From: Portulaca oleracea
Lineage: Eukaryota; Streptophyta; Magnoliopsida; Caryophyllales; Portulacaceae
NCBI GenBank assembly: GCA_029582165.1
Contig: CM055880.1
Coordinates: forward strand, 1,674,001 to 1,738,000
Direction of reading: 5' to 3'
DNA: 64,000 nt
Shown: piece after piece, positions 36,300-48,439 of the stretch
Numbering within the stretch: position 1 is the first letter of the stretch
Layout of the letters: the number at the start of each line of letters is the position of its first letter
The notes under the pieces: model-generated
Databases searched by the model: none
The model's input: only the letters and a program-made list of their open reading frames with translations
Told to the model about the DNA's origin: nothing
Program-made: the position numbers and the translations under genes

Positions 36300-36794
36300 C
36301 TCCCTCCATTCCATATTAATCGTCGAAGTTTTTACTTTAACGATCTTCAATGTCATTATTTGATTGATAATTTCTTACATAATACTCCCTCCGATCCGTT
36401 CCACATTAATTGTCATAATTTTGACTTTCACGGTCTCCAACGTCACTCTTTGATTGATAATTTCTCATGTAATATGTTATTAACAATTGCAATATTGTAC
36501 TTTTATGATAATATTTTTTGTTACGAATCGAATGGTGGTAATTTCATATAGCAAGTAATTGTATATATTGAGAAACTTTTGGTCAAAATTTTTGAAATTT
36601 AACTGCACTATTTCCAAAGACAATAATTAATTGTAATATTATACTTTTATGATAATACTTTTCATGACGAATCTAATCGTAGTAATTTTACATAGCAACT
36701 CATTGTATATATTGAGAAATTTATGGTCAAAATTTTAAGCATTTGACTGCGCGCACATTTTTCAAAGACGACAATTAATATAGAACGAAGGGAG
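36300..36794. mobile_element. Nested Stowaway-like MITEs
   Basis: An outer element starts at CTCCCTCCATTCC (36300) and ends GAAGGGAG (36794) with TA on both sides. A second left end, CTCCCTCCGATCC, begins at 36385 inside it. Internal phrases repeat, so two or three copies are stacked. Confidence 0.7.
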
Positions 36795-36901
36795 TAATAA
36801 GAACATCTGTAATGGTGAGTTTTAATTCGACTCACTTGTGACATGACATGAAATGAGAATGGAATGAGGTTGTGTAGGACATTACAGTGGTGAGAATGAG
36901 A

Positions 36902-36942
36902 CTCGTCTCGCGAGAATCTCGCCGTTAGTCTCGCGAGACGAG
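36902..36942. other. Perfect 14-bp stem hairpin
   Basis: CTCGTCTCGCGAGA (36902-36915) and TCTCGCGAGACGAG (36929-36942) are exact reverse complements around a 13-base spacer. Each arm also contains the self-complementary TCTCGCGAGA. Confidence 0.9.
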
Positions 36943-37565
36943 TTTGGAAGCGAGTTTAACACACTAATATTTTAATCATATTTTTTTCTCTCCTCCACCT
37001 CATTTTTTGTCAATATAAACGAATTAATTATATTATTAAGTATGATCCATTTACTTTTTTTTAATTAATATGATTCAAACTCATACTCTCGATTGGAAAA
37101 CTAAGCAAATAAAGGGTTAACTTTTGACTTTCTTGATAAAGGTCCACAGTTCCATGTCATCCAATTAGTCAAACTCAAACTCATTGTTGCGGGTGCTCTA
37201 ATTAATCTCCTCCGGAGAATTGTGGACTTGAAAGCGGATTTCTGGGGATCAATGGTGGCATGGCATGCATGACAATTCAGATGTGGCCTCCCAGTAGGAT
37301 GTAAGCTAATTATTGAATGTTTTTTTTTTTATAAACAATTATTGAATGATTAATTGGAGTTTTAATAATGTCGGAGGTATCAATTGATTCCCCCCAAATC
37401 GACACCAAATCTTGTGAATCACGATCCTTATTTACAATTTCAGGGCTTACATCACCAGTGACACCCCCTCTGACGTAACCCAATCTACCTCATCAGGATC
37501 ATCACTTACCTACTTACTTTTTTTTGAAGCCACTTACCTACTTACTACTCTGCCCTAATTAAATA

Positions 37566-37770
37566 CTCCGTCCATTCCATATTAATTGTCCTAACACCTC
37601 ATTAATTTCTCAACATATACAATGTTTTAATATATGAAAGTACCATCATTAGATTCATAACGAAAAGTATTATCACAAGAATATAGTTTTGTAATTTTTT
37701 GATAAAATATACTATAAGAAATTCTTAGTCAAAGACGACATTTTGGACAATTAATATGGAACGGAGGGAG
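37566..37770. mobile_element. Stowaway-like MITE
   Basis: CTCCGTCCATTCC to GGAACGGAGGGAG, TA at the left. 205 bp. Absent from the paralogous block near 4900. Confidence 0.8.
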
Positions 37771-37828
37771 CATAATTAGGTTGCTCAATAATAATCAATC
37801 ATGTATATTTATTCTCAAAATTTCAATC

Positions 37829-37832
<4 letters not shown>

Positions 37833-37880
<48 letters not shown>
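37833..37880. repeat. (AT)n microsatellite
   Basis: About 48 bp; the equivalent tract at 4980-5007 is shorter. Confidence 0.9.
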
Positions 37881-37882
<2 letters not shown>

Positions 37883-38700
37883 TCGGATACAATGAATAAG
37901 GATAGAAATATGTAAGTTTTGATATGTTGGATGTTTTTGTAAAATCATAATTGATCATAATACTTTTTTAAAAGAGTTGTTAATGATGAGTAATTATGAT
38001 TATAACATGAGGCTAGTGAGGCCTTGAATGTTAGGGGCAAAACAATTAAACAAGTGATCGAAGGGAAAACAATAGTAAAGGAGAGTCGATCTAAATACCG
38101 TTCTAAGTCTAGATATCCTAATGTTGATAAGAACTACAATTTGGCGGCAAATTGGGTAATGTTGAAAAGTGTGTTGGGTGAAGAAAAGGAGTCTCAAAGG
38201 CAAAGGTGGAAAAGATGGCCACCAATCTTAACCTCGTACGTACGCCCTCTGTAGGGTTTTTTTTCATAGTTCTTGATCTTCCCACGCATTGCTATTTGTG
38301 TTCTTTCTGTTACTAAACTCATTTTTTTTTATTTTGGTTATTTTTTCATTTAATTCTTGCTTCTGTTTAATCAACAAATTCCAAGATTAAACACTTTGAT
38401 TCTATCGTTCATTTAAATTTTACAATCTCCAATATTAGGGTTGTTTCCGCAATATCTCGAACTTTACATTGGACGTGCTCATAGGCACCTCACCTTTAAG
38501 GGTTGTATATATTTGCCAGCAGCCCACAACCAAGTTAACATCATCACCTTTAGGGGTTGTATATATCCAATGTAAATGTCTATGTTCTTTTGATATATAG
38601 GTAGCTGGCTTTTTTTTTTTTTTTGAGGGTGGGGGGACCCTTTTTAAAATACTACCTAGTACACATGTATTATGAGTTCCTCCTCTCTCTCTACATCTTA
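37881..38700. other. Intergenic with one unrecognised basic ORF
   Basis: A 76-codon plus-strand frame (38024-38254) is lysine/arginine-rich and unlike any family I recognise; it is probably repeat-derived. The rest is AT-rich. Confidence 0.35.
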
Positions 38701-38807
38701 TATAATAATTAAGTTGACAACCTTAATAATGAAATCAAACGGGTGATTTAATTTGTTAAGTACAAGTTTAAGGAATCAATTGAAAAGTTCAAGGTATACC
38801 GAGTAAT

Positions 38808-38868
38808 TGCATATGCATGTGGTTGCATGTGGGTAAACAACGCAGGCAAGCTTTTTCCCTTATAAATA
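38808..38868 (+). promoter_or_regulatory. Lectin E promoter: TGCATG-rich element and TATA box
   Basis: GCATATGCATGTGG, TTGCATGTG and GGGTAAAC (38808-38838) precede TATAAATA (38861-38868), about 100 bp before the ATG, as in lectin C. Confidence 0.65.
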
Positions 38869-38968
38869 GTCGAGTTTGGAGGTTGTAAAAACACACAAAC
38901 ACACACAAAACTTAGAGAAAATCAAAGAAAAGAAAACAAGGTAAGAGAGAAATTCCATTAGTAGAAAC

Positions 38969-39544
38969 ATGTCTTTGCCTAGGATTGCTGCTCTGCAATC
39001 ATGCCTTACCAAAAAATTCATCAAAGTTGAGAATAATAGTGACTTAAATGGTTGTATCTCCTTCAATGGAGATAGTATTTATAGCCCTTTCGCTAAGATC
39101 GAGCTTATCAAAGCCAATTCCGAACTTGGAGACTGTTACTATGTCCAAAGCAGCTACAATAACAAATACTGGATTAGGTGATGTTAACTCTTCCCTATCT
39201 ATCTATTTCATTTACAAGATCGATTTTCATCTTTGCATAAATCGCGCAATTCATTTTATTGATTATATTGCTTACTCAGATATGCTTTAGTCCTTGTTCA
39301 AATTATCAATCTCATGTATCTAAACTATCATGTATCTATGAACAGTATATGATCCCTATATCGTAATACGAAAATGATATGAGTCATGGGGAAGGTACTT
39401 TTAATTTGAAATGCCTTACTCTAGCGTAAGAACCATATTATTACAAATTAAATTGACATAAAATGATATTAATCGAATTCTATAGCGCGCAATAACATCG
39501 AATATAAATTGTATAAAATTATACTGTTTTTGTACATGTCATTG

Positions 39545-39617
<73 letters not shown>

Positions 39618-41070
39618 CACGCTTGCAAGTAACTAAATCAACCGAGAGACTAATAATTGAATGATGCACGTACAGGAAAAATGCAAATATAGTGGCAGCA
39701 GAAGGATCAGAGGCTGAGGAAGAATCGAACAAGAATGATGAAGGGAAGAACGCGGTGAGCAATCTGTTCAGAGTGCAGTTTGTCGATGACAATAAGACAC
39801 TAGTTCATTTCTGGGACGTGAATACTGGGGATGTCCTCCATGTCAACCACGACAATGGCAATCACCTGACATTTGGCGACAGTTACTTGTCAGACTACTT
39901 GCAGTCCAAGTTCAAGATCATCGACTGGGATTCCTTCTTTGTTCTCCCCAAGCACGTAGCCTTTAAAGGCGACAATGGCAAGTATCTCTATGCTTGGTAC
40001 GACGACAAAGAGGGCAAAGAATTTAACCAATTTTGGATGGATGTTAGCAACCATGTTGGGTGCCATTTTGAAATATTCCCTAACCCAGATGGTACTGTTC
40101 GTATCAAATCCAAGCGTTATGATAAATTCTGGTGGAAATCTGAGAGAGAGTGGATTTGGGCAAACTTAAGTGAGAGTGACACTTTGGATGATAGATGGAA
40201 GGTTGATTGCTCGTTTTGGCCGGTTAAGGTTGGCCCTAATAAGGTTGCATTCCTCTGCCCTGGCAATGATAAATATTGTGGCAGGTAAATAAGAGGAAGA
40301 AATCACTATTAAACGGTCTCTTAATTATTTGTATTTATTTTTATTGGATGGATTTTGTACTTTCTGCATGACTTGTTTTAGCCGTTTTCTTGTAGCTGTT
40401 GGGGTCTTTTTTAACTTTTGGTTTGCCCTTCCAACATCAATTAATAAATATTTTGACAGGTGGCCGAAGTCGGGCAGGTTCGATGATTGCCTGAGCGGCT
40501 CTGAAACCACGCTTTCAAAGGCAGCTATAATGGAAGTCGAAGAGTTGGTCGTCTCTCGAGAGATCTACAACGTGGAATTCCATGTCACCGATGCTAGGAT
40601 CTACGGCAATGAAGTACTCAAGAAGCAAACCCTATCTTCCGAAAACAGAGGAAGTAAAGATCTTACGACCACCCTCAAATTCTCTCACAGAAAGACAACA
40701 ATTCGCACATGGTCTGCCACACTTTCTATGAAGCTAGGGGCCGAAGCAACCTTCAGAGCTGGAATCCCTTTTGTAGCGGAAAAGAGAGTTAAAAGTTTTC
40801 GCTGAACTTACTGGCAATTATACCTGGGGAAAGACCACCGAAGAATCCAAAGAATCCGCCGTTGATCACCAAGTAACCGTGCCGCCCAAGACAAAAGTGA
40901 TTGCGGATTTGATCGCCAAAGAAGGATGTTGTGATGTCCCGTTCTCGTACACACAACGTGACACGTTGTACGATGGCACCGTCGTGGTTTCCACCATGGA
41001 TGATGGGCTTTTTACTGGCGCCAACACCTTTGACGTCCAAGTTGTAACCAGGGAGGAACCCATCAACTGA
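38969..41070 (+). pseudogene. Lectin E: amaranthin-aerolysin lectin with one-base frameshift in exon 3
   Basis: Exons 38969-39177, 39676-40284 and 40460 onward follow the C/D structure and phases. Both lectin domains are intact (LPRIAALQSCL, LPKHVAFKGDNGKYLY, FWPVKVGPNKVAF). In exon 3 a four-A run at 40791-40794 replaces three A in C and D, shifting the frame to a TGA at 40803-40805. As read, the product is 387 residues, ending inside the aerolysin-like domain. The displaced frame stays open to 41070 with normal family motifs, so the lesion is young or a homopolymer sequencing error. Intron 1 contains an (AT)n tract. If real, the product would be a lectin without its C-terminal domain. Confidence 0.9.
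39549..39616. repeat. (AT)n microsatellite in intron 1 of lectin E
   Basis: About 68 bp of TA repeats, located 60 bp before the exon 2 acceptor. Confidence 0.95.
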
Positions 41071-41238
41071 TCTACCACTGCTTCTACCACTGCATTTTCC
41101 ATTGCTATTGCTATTGCTATTACTATATCTGCTTTCCCTTGTTAAGTTGTTCCATTTCCTTTGATTTGTTTGTGTTTCTTGCTTGGTCTTTTATGTATGT
41201 GTTCGCTTTTGAGCCTCATTGTTTTGAGTGCCATTGAG

Positions 41239-41244
41239 AATAAA
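41239..41244 (+). terminator. Poly(A) signal of lectin E
   Basis: AATAAA in the conserved 3' UTR, about 170 bp after the family stop position. Confidence 0.6.
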
Positions 41245-41399
41245 ATGTTTCGTTTCTCCGCTTGTTATAAAACTTCACTGTTACGCACTTATATTCCTTA
41301 ACTTATTAATTATTACTCTATCTTATTCTTATTATCTGTCATTTTTAATTTATTATTGTGTATATCACTTTAGTTTTAACTTCCACTCCAATATACTTG

Positions 41400-42785
41400 A
41401 AAATACTACATCAATGTATTGATATGAAGGTATTTTTTTATGATAAATATAATGATATTTTCTATTTTTCAATCATTATATCTACTCAAAGATCATAGTT
41501 TTGATAAGTTTTGGTAAGCCCAATGCCTTTTAAACAAATTGAATTTAGAATCTTTTTTTTGATGAAGGTTGTCATTTGTATGTACGTAATTATTCTGATA
41601 AATTTTATTAGAAAGGTTCTTTCTAAATTGACTAAAAAAAATTGCTAAATTAAAATGATTCAAAAAATTAGAGGAGATCATGATTATATTTATAAATGTC
41701 ATAAGTCTGAACCATTTATTACAAACATTACCGTTTCAGCATCTCGTCGGAAACAAAGAAAATTAATACAAGCCAAACATCTCGAGGCAGTAAAAATCAA
41801 TTTAAAATTTAGAGTTACAAATAAAATAATGTCAAAAACCAAAGAAAAGGGGTAAATAGAAAATTCCCAAATGAGGATGAAATATTCTCTTTTATCATAA
41901 CCTTCTCTTTCCCTCAATTCTTCCAAGGAAAACAAGGGTTTCCATGGAGATAATGGATTGAGTTCGGGGCCACTGGGCGTGATCCATGAGGATCAAAGGG
42001 GTACTTAGGTCCTCACTAGCCAAATGGACCAATTTCGAGATTTTCAAATAATGCCTTGGGGATTATGGTCCCGAATCAAAGAAGTATTGTGGTGAACTGG
42101 CTAAGTTTTCAACACTCAAGCCTGGAAAATCAATCATGAAAACAAGAATGTAGCTAGTAGATTCAATGTCAAGCCGGAGGAGTCAAGTCGGGGTTGGGAT
42201 CCAGCTAAGGGGTCTTTGGTCATTACACAAGGGTCGGGATGGAACTATGGAGCGTCAAGTCAAGCTTAAAAACCAACACCAAAGAAGTAGGAAGAAGTTA
42301 TGAGGGAACAAGGCCAAGCCAAGAGGAGCAAGTTGAAGAATATCATATTTTTGAGCAAAATTGGGCATCAGAAAAATACATGTCTTCACTCTTTTGATCA
42401 TAATTTCTTTAATATAACTCTGATGACCATCAAATTTGGCAAGTTTATAGTACACATCGAGTGTTTTCCATCAATATATAATATGTCAAAATCGGAGTTG
42501 AAGTAATGCGCGTTAGAATTCAGCAGACGCCGATAGGCGCTGGCCGTGCCTGCTCTGTTTTCTCGCCCCAATTGTTTGGTTGAGGCGTCGGTGCTCCTTT
42601 GAGGCTTGGCCGCGCCTCGACTTTTTTCAGCAGTTGTCGTTTGTTTCCCCCCGTCTCTTGTTACTCAACCTTTGAACAATATAATTAAACAATGGAATAT
42701 TATGAATGTTGGGCATTTGAAAACCCTTCTTCAAAACCTAGCTTTATCCATGGAGATATATGGTGGTGCTTTGTATTCCAACATT
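41400..42785. repeat. Duplicated lectin 3' flank (pairs with 27470-29517)
   Basis: Shares 'taagcccaatgccttttaaa', 'gagttcggggccactgggcg', 'cattacacaagggtcgggat' and the LTR-like block with the lectin C flank. No gene seen. Confidence 0.75.
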
Positions 42786-43090
42786 TAGAGTGTAGATGGT
42801 GGTTTTTCCTTTACTCTACTCTTGGTCTCTTAGTGATTGAAGAGGTCTGCTTGGTTAAATGTTGGTGTTTAATCTTTATACATTCAATCTTGAAGACCTA
42901 TGTATACTTTGGTAGGATTTGCCTTTATAGATATTCGTATCTTATTTAATTTATTGCTTGTTTTTCTTGTTATCAATCATCCCAAACCCCTAAATATTGG
43001 TTGTTATTGAGTTCTAAGTGGGAGTTTGTTCAAACCCTAGGTAGATTATTTGATTCTTGAGAATTTAATGTTGCTTAACTAGTTGATACC
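41880..43090 (+). mobile_element. Solo-LTR-like block, second copy
   Basis: Same layout as 28220-29480: 'gtttatagtacacatcgag', then a GC-rich array near 42525-42625 (GGCGCTGGCC, GAGGCGTCGG, CCGCGCCTCG). Near 43085 'gataccggatcagagcg' resembles a decayed primer site. Boundaries approximate. Confidence 0.45.
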
Positions 43091-44769
43091 GGATCAGAGC
43101 GACACCTACTCCCATATTTATTTTCGAGATCACCATCGAATGCGTACGCCCTCCTACTTGAAATCACTCCATTTTTTATTTTTTTTTGGTCAAAATAAAA
43201 TGTCTAATAAGAGGCATCTCATCGTAGTTAGGGCCATGGAAGTATGGAATGTAGAGTATGGGTATATAATTAGGTATGGGGGTATGGAAAAATGAGAAAA
43301 GAGAGTCGTGTTTATTGTTGTTAGATGTGGTTAAAAGTGATTATTATTTAACCAACTACACAAAAGAATATGACCATATTGTTGGGTTAATTTTGGGGAG
43401 CACAAATTATTATTTTGGTAGGATGAATTTCGGAAAGTTGAAATTGTGCGTGGTGAGCAAGTTAATTTCATATATTATTGAAAACTCTTACAAGATTGTA
43501 TTCACTAAGAAAAGATATTCTATTACTTTGAAATATAGTATTAAATCAGTGTGAAACACATTATTTTAGAATATTATATAAAGTGAGAAAATATTATATT
43601 ATTACCAAATTGTGATAGGGCAATCACATGAAATATAAGATTACTTTGATATATACTCCCTCTGTTTGTTTTTATCAGTCGCTTTGGAAATTGTGCCAAA
43701 AACTTTGACCGTTAATATTTTAATTTGTATAATGATTCATCATATGAAATTGATGTCATTAAATTCGTAATAAAAAATACGATTAAAAAAGTATAATATT
43801 ATATTTTTTTGCAAAACATTTATATTAGAAATTATTAATTAAAAATTGACACTGAAAACCGTAAATGACAAATAAAAAAAAACGGAGGGAGTAGTATCAA
43901 ATTAGTGTGAAGCACATTATTTTAAAAAGGATAATATATTATTAACTTTAGTATTATATTGTAGTCTTGTACTATAAATAGGGCATATCTGTGTTGAATT
44001 TTCAAATTGTAACTCTATGTCAGGAGGTTGTAAAAGATTTTGGAGGTCTAGTAATCTCTAAATCATTATTTTAATCCTTGATAATGCATTATTGTTCATG
44101 ATTTTTTTTCCTAATTTGAATTTTTCCACGTTAATTCATATACATAAATCTTTATTTGTTATTTTACTTGTTTGTATGCTAATAATATGAGACACTCGTG
44201 TCAATTTATGGGTAAAAAACAGTTGGGTAAAAGTTAAATTTTAGTAACTTTTGATAATTTTTGATAAATTCTGATAACTTTTGGCAAATTTACGTTAATA
44301 TATGAAAATCAATTTTTTGTTTTTTAACTTAGATAATTTTTTGTAAATTTTTAGTAAATTTTGATAAATTTAGATAAAGCTGATAAATTTGGATAAATTG
44401 CACTTACCCATAAATTTGACAAACACTTAATTATTTTGCCAATGATATCCGTTCACCTCTCAGGTTAGGCCAACCAGCAAATTACTAACACGCAAACACC
44501 TGTCTTATCTTTTCTGAAGATCAAGTATCAGATTCACTTTTAAATTATGGAATTAATTCTTCCACCTGTGTCTCATCTTAGATAAAGAATGATGTTACAG
44601 AATACAGATATCAAAATTATAAAGAGGTTGCATTATTTCCTTCTAGATGTAATTTTCTTACCCCGATAGATCACATTCGACATTTCTTCTATTGATTGTT
44701 ATTATAAGTATTAATTTAATGTGTACATATATAAATTTAATGTGTGCATTATTATAAGTATTAATTTAA
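43091..44769. other. AT-rich intergenic, no gene seen
   Basis: A phrase about 'agtgtgaaacacattatttta' at 43549 recurs at 43904, on both sides of the MITE at 43656-43891. At 44240-44400 'gataaattt/gataactttt' repeats form simple-sequence DNA. Confidence 0.5.
43656..43891. mobile_element. Stowaway-like MITE
   Basis: CTCCCTCTGTTTG to AACGGAGGGAG, TA on both sides. 236 bp. Confidence 0.85.
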
Positions 44770-45308
44770 GGGATATTGGATTCTAATAATCCCTACTATC
44801 ACAAATTGTATGACAATAATCTCTACTATCATTTTGAATTATGGTGGTCCAAATAAAAATAAAATTGTATTGTAGTGGGACAAAATCGAGTGTATATGCT
44901 AAATATCATAGATTTTGTGTTGCATTTGATTCAAAACTTTGTATAACACTTTACCACGATTTTTAATGAATTTACAGCATTTCTCCCAATTTTTTTCAAT
45001 TTTTTTTCAATTTTTTATGATTTTTTCAATTTTATTCCTTTTAAAAAATCATAATAATTGCTCGGAATCTCAAAAAAATAATTTTAAAAATGTTTTAGTA
45101 ACTACACTTCGTTACCTATCTAGGGGTAGGAACCAAAAAAACAAAAACAATATGGGGTAGGCATGGAAAAAATAAAAAGAATGTGTTGATGGATTTGGTA
45201 TCACTACAATAAAATTTTATTTTTTTTGGACCACCAGAATCCAAAATGATAGTAGAGATTATTGTCATACAATTTGTGATAGTAGGGATTATTAGAATCC
45301 AATATCCC
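44770..45308. mobile_element. MULE-like MITE with about 108-bp TIRs and 9-bp TSD
   Basis: Ends GGGATATTGGATTC and GAATCCAATATCCC begin inverted repeats of about 108 bp with only a few differences. Flanks are identical TTAATTTAA (44761-44769, 45309-45317). The length of TSD and TIR points to Mutator-type mobility. No coding; 539 bp. The target itself lies in repeated 'taatgtgtacatatataaat' sequence, so the TSD should be read with care. Confidence 0.8.
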
Positions 45309-45624
45309 TTAATTTAATGTGTACATATATAAATTTTATACTAAAACAAAACATGTCGTCACACGTATCTTGCCCCAAAACATACCATTTTGCAGATGCA
45401 CGTATGGGGACCACGAGCACTAGTGGTGGATCTAGGGGTATGCCGACAGGGGCTGTGGCCACCGTTAAACCCAATAAAAAAAATTAATAATTTAGTATAA
45501 TTTGGAGTAAAATTTATAGATTTTATGTTTAATATATAAAATAACAGTGTATTGGTCACCCCTAATTAGAAGGCTGAGATTCGTCATTGACCATGAGCAC
45601 CCCATCCTCAATTCTTCACTCCCT

Positions 45625-45632
45625 TATAAATA
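45625..45632 (+). promoter_or_regulatory. TATA box of lectin F
   Basis: TATAAATA about 80 bp before the exon 1 ATG, the same spacing class as C, D and E. Confidence 0.6.
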
Positions 45633-46200
45633 ACTTGAGTATGAAGAGGAGAAAATGCACAGAGTAGTGAAGTAAAGTGAGCCTATCATATAGAATTGAA
45701 GAAACAAAAATGTCACTCCCAAGGTACGTTGTTCTGAAGACTTTTTTTTACCATAATTACATGCACTACGTGAAAAATGGAGATAAGTTAGGAAGGTTAT
45801 ATCCGCAAAGGAGACACAGCTCTGAGCCCCCTTGCGAAATTTGAATTCCAGAGAGCAAAGAGTACTGATAATAGTTGCTACCACATTAAATGTTGCTACA
45901 ACAACAAATACTGGACCAGGTACAATAAATACTTCCTTCGTCCCATATTATTTGTCCTTTTGTTGATTGTCACAGTCTCCAAAATCACTATTTGATTGAT
46001 AATTTATAGTAATACTTTTCATTATAATTCTAACGGTAGTAATTTTATGCTCCCAGCTTACGACCATATTTGATTGACAAGCATCAGGTATCAGATAATC
46101 CAACCAGTATTAACAAGAAATTTAAAAGTTAGGTATTAAGGTTGGGAGTAGGATGCTTTATGCTCCCAACTTACTACCATAGCTCAATTACACAATCCGG

Positions 46201-46407
46201 TTTACTCTGTGGCTTTGGAACCATAATCCAACCTTTGTTTCTTAAACGACTCAGTTACTATAGTTATTAAAATCTCGATTCTGATATATAATTCAGCGAT
46301 TTTATGATCCAAAATCTACGATGCGATTCTCTTGTCTACATTCCGATCCACGAGTCTATGTGGAGGTTAGTTTACTCTGTGGCTTTGGAACCATAATCCA
46401 ACCTTTG
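46201..46407. repeat. 37-bp direct repeats in intron 1 of lectin F
   Basis: 46201-46237 and 46371-46407 are identical (TTTACTCTGTGGCTTTGGAA and on), 170 bp apart. Confidence 0.85.
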
Positions 46408-46411
46408 CTCA

Positions 46412-46597
46412 ATGTTTGTTGGGGAGATCCAAAACGGGGTCTCACTTCAACCAAGGCACATGGTACACAAGTTAAGTGAGGTTCCATCTTAAAACCAATT
46501 GGTGTTAAGAGGAGTAGCCCACTTGACTAATATACCATGTCCTTTCTATTTATTTTTTTCGATGTGGGGCATTTCTACTCATAGATAAATCTCAACA
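46412..46597 (+). mobile_element. Solo-LTR-like insertion in intron 1 of lectin F
   Basis: Begins TGTTGGGGAG and ends TCTCAACA, giving TGTTG/CAACA ends. It matches 34130-34325 in inverse orientation. No target duplication found. Confidence 0.5.
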
Positions 46598-47934
46598 GTA
46601 CTGACAACATGCATGGCATGCAGGGAGTCAGCCGAGAACGATGCAGCGATTGTTGCGAAAGCAAAAGAGCCAAAGCAAGACGGCTGGAATTCTACCCTGT
46701 TCAAAGTGCACGTTACCAAAACTGATTACGAAATCTGCATTCAGTTGACGCATATGGGCAATCCAGACAGTAGTGTCCGTTTCAATAATAAAAAAGAACA
46801 CCTTGTTGCAGTCCAAAATTACGGTGTTCCAGGTCTAGACATGGTCCCTGAAGCTTATTTCTTCGCCATCGACTGGGAATCCTTGCTGATCCTCCCCAAT
46901 ACGTCGCCTTCAAAGGCGACAACGGACGCTATCTCCAACACTACTACAACAACGAACATCAGTTCCTCCAATTTTCATCGGACGATCCGTATCAATACAC
47001 GTCCCCACACGAGATATTATCCAGGCCCAACGGTAAGATCAGTGTCAAGTCCGTAGATCTTGGTAAGTTTTGGAAGAACGTGTCGAACTGGATCATGGCG
47101 GATGCTCCTGACCCATATAAAACTGATGCGACCCTCTTTTGGCCGGTCAAAGTGGGCCCCAACAAGATCGCTCTTCGCAGCGACGTCGGTTCAGGTCAGT
47201 TTTGCAGGAGGAGCGTCCAAGATTGCTTGCATGCGAGCGCAGATAACATACATAAGGAGGCTATTTTGGAGATCAAAGAACTGGTTCTCAAAAGAGAAGT
47301 GTATAACATCAGGTATCGATTTGATGATTCTTACATCTACGACGTGCATCCCCTTCCCATACTACCCCGAACTTACACCAATCTAAGCAGCGTAGAAGCC
47401 ACTTATACCTTTGATTTCTCCCACACGGAGACCGTGACACGGACATGGACGACGAGCCATTCCGACAAGCTTGGCGGCGAAGTAGGCATGTTGGTTGGCG
47501 TCCCCAAAGTTGTGAGTCTAGACATTAAGGTTTCGGGTGAAGTCGAGGACCGTGTCGATCTGGGTAAGACCAAGGAAATCAAGAAAACAATAACGGATAA
47601 TCGCCAAGTAAAAGTCCCACCCAAGACAAGGATAATCGCGACACTGGAGGGATACAAGGCCAAGTGCGACGTTCCTTTCAACTATTCGCGGCGTGACACA
47701 CTGTACGGTGGCAGAGTCGAATACACGGACAACGAGGATGGTTTGTACTCCGGCTCGAATTTGTACAGCGTCCATTTTGTGACGAAAGACGAACCCATCA
47801 AGTGATCCATCTCACCCTACTAACTTATTTTCATATTATGCAACAACTCACAATCATGTATCCTCAGATTAATGCGCATGATCATGATCAAGAACATATA
47901 TATCTGTGTGTTGTCATTTCCAGATGTATCCAAA

Positions 47935-48290
47935 AGCGAACCATTGTTCGTCTTTATACATATACATGGATATCTTCAAAGGTGAACTATAGTTCGCGTT
48001 GTAGATATCCTGTGCTTGAGTCAAAAAGAGAGAAATGAGTTTTTCCATATATTATGCACCGTTTTTATTGTTTCTAGTAATGCATGGAAGAGAAATTTGT
48101 GAACTCTTTTTTAATAAGGTGTGTGAATGAAAATGGGTTAGGTTTGTTTGACGAATTTATGAGAATTTTTGGAGTTGAAGGGGTGTCTTTTTTGGATATT
48201 TCTAAAGGTGAACCATGACCATGGTTCATCTTTGTACATATCTGTGAATATCTTTAAAGGCGAACCATGGTTCGCTTTGTAGATATTCTA
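47935..48290. repeat. Two copies of a palindrome-bearing repeat
   Basis: About 75-85 bp each (47935-48010, 48205-48290), sharing GATATCTTCAAAGGTGAAC-like sequence and ending at 'tttgtagatatt'. The second carries the perfect 16-bp palindrome GCGAACCATGGTTCGC (48260-48275). A third copy lies inverted at 18593-18663. Confidence 0.7.
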
Positions 48291-48439
48291 TGTGTGAATT
48301 AATTGAAAAAAATTAATAAAAAAATTAATTGTCCATTTGACATGTCATGTCAACACTGTTAGGTCTACTACTCTTTCATAAATTAGAACTTCATCATCCT
48401 CAACAGTCAACATCCTCCATGATCGATTTATATTTTGGG

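Larger units (their letters stand above)
35960..37870. repeat. Intergenic block paralogous to 2660-5007
   Basis: Collinear phrases with the DNA after lectin A: 'agctaatgagggatccaat', 'catggacctgga', 'gtggacttgaaagcggat' and 'tcaccagtgacaccccctct'. Several MITEs have inserted in this copy only. No gene seen. Confidence 0.75.
45710..47805 (+). pseudogene. Lectin F: diverged amaranthin-aerolysin lectin, two frameshifts
   Basis: Exon 1 is 45710-45919; exon 2 is 46624-47805 (stop 47803-47805). Intron 1 keeps the phase-2 AG|G arginine junction, but exon 1 is 210 bp, one off the expected phase, with the frame change near 45795; unshifted it stops at 45842. In exon 2 a base is missing near 46898-46900, after LLILP; the rest is open to the end. 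Lectin domain 2 and the aerolysin-like domain carry family motifs (FWPVKVGPNKIAL, VPPKTRI, FNYSRRDTLYGG). Intron 2 is absent, as in B. Two independent lesions make this a probable pseudogene, although the long open 3' part shows the decay is recent. Confidence 0.85.

Noticed and set aside
38024..38254. Basic 76-codon frame as a gene
   Set aside because: No family resemblance, no upstream promoter or splice evidence, in repeat-rich DNA.
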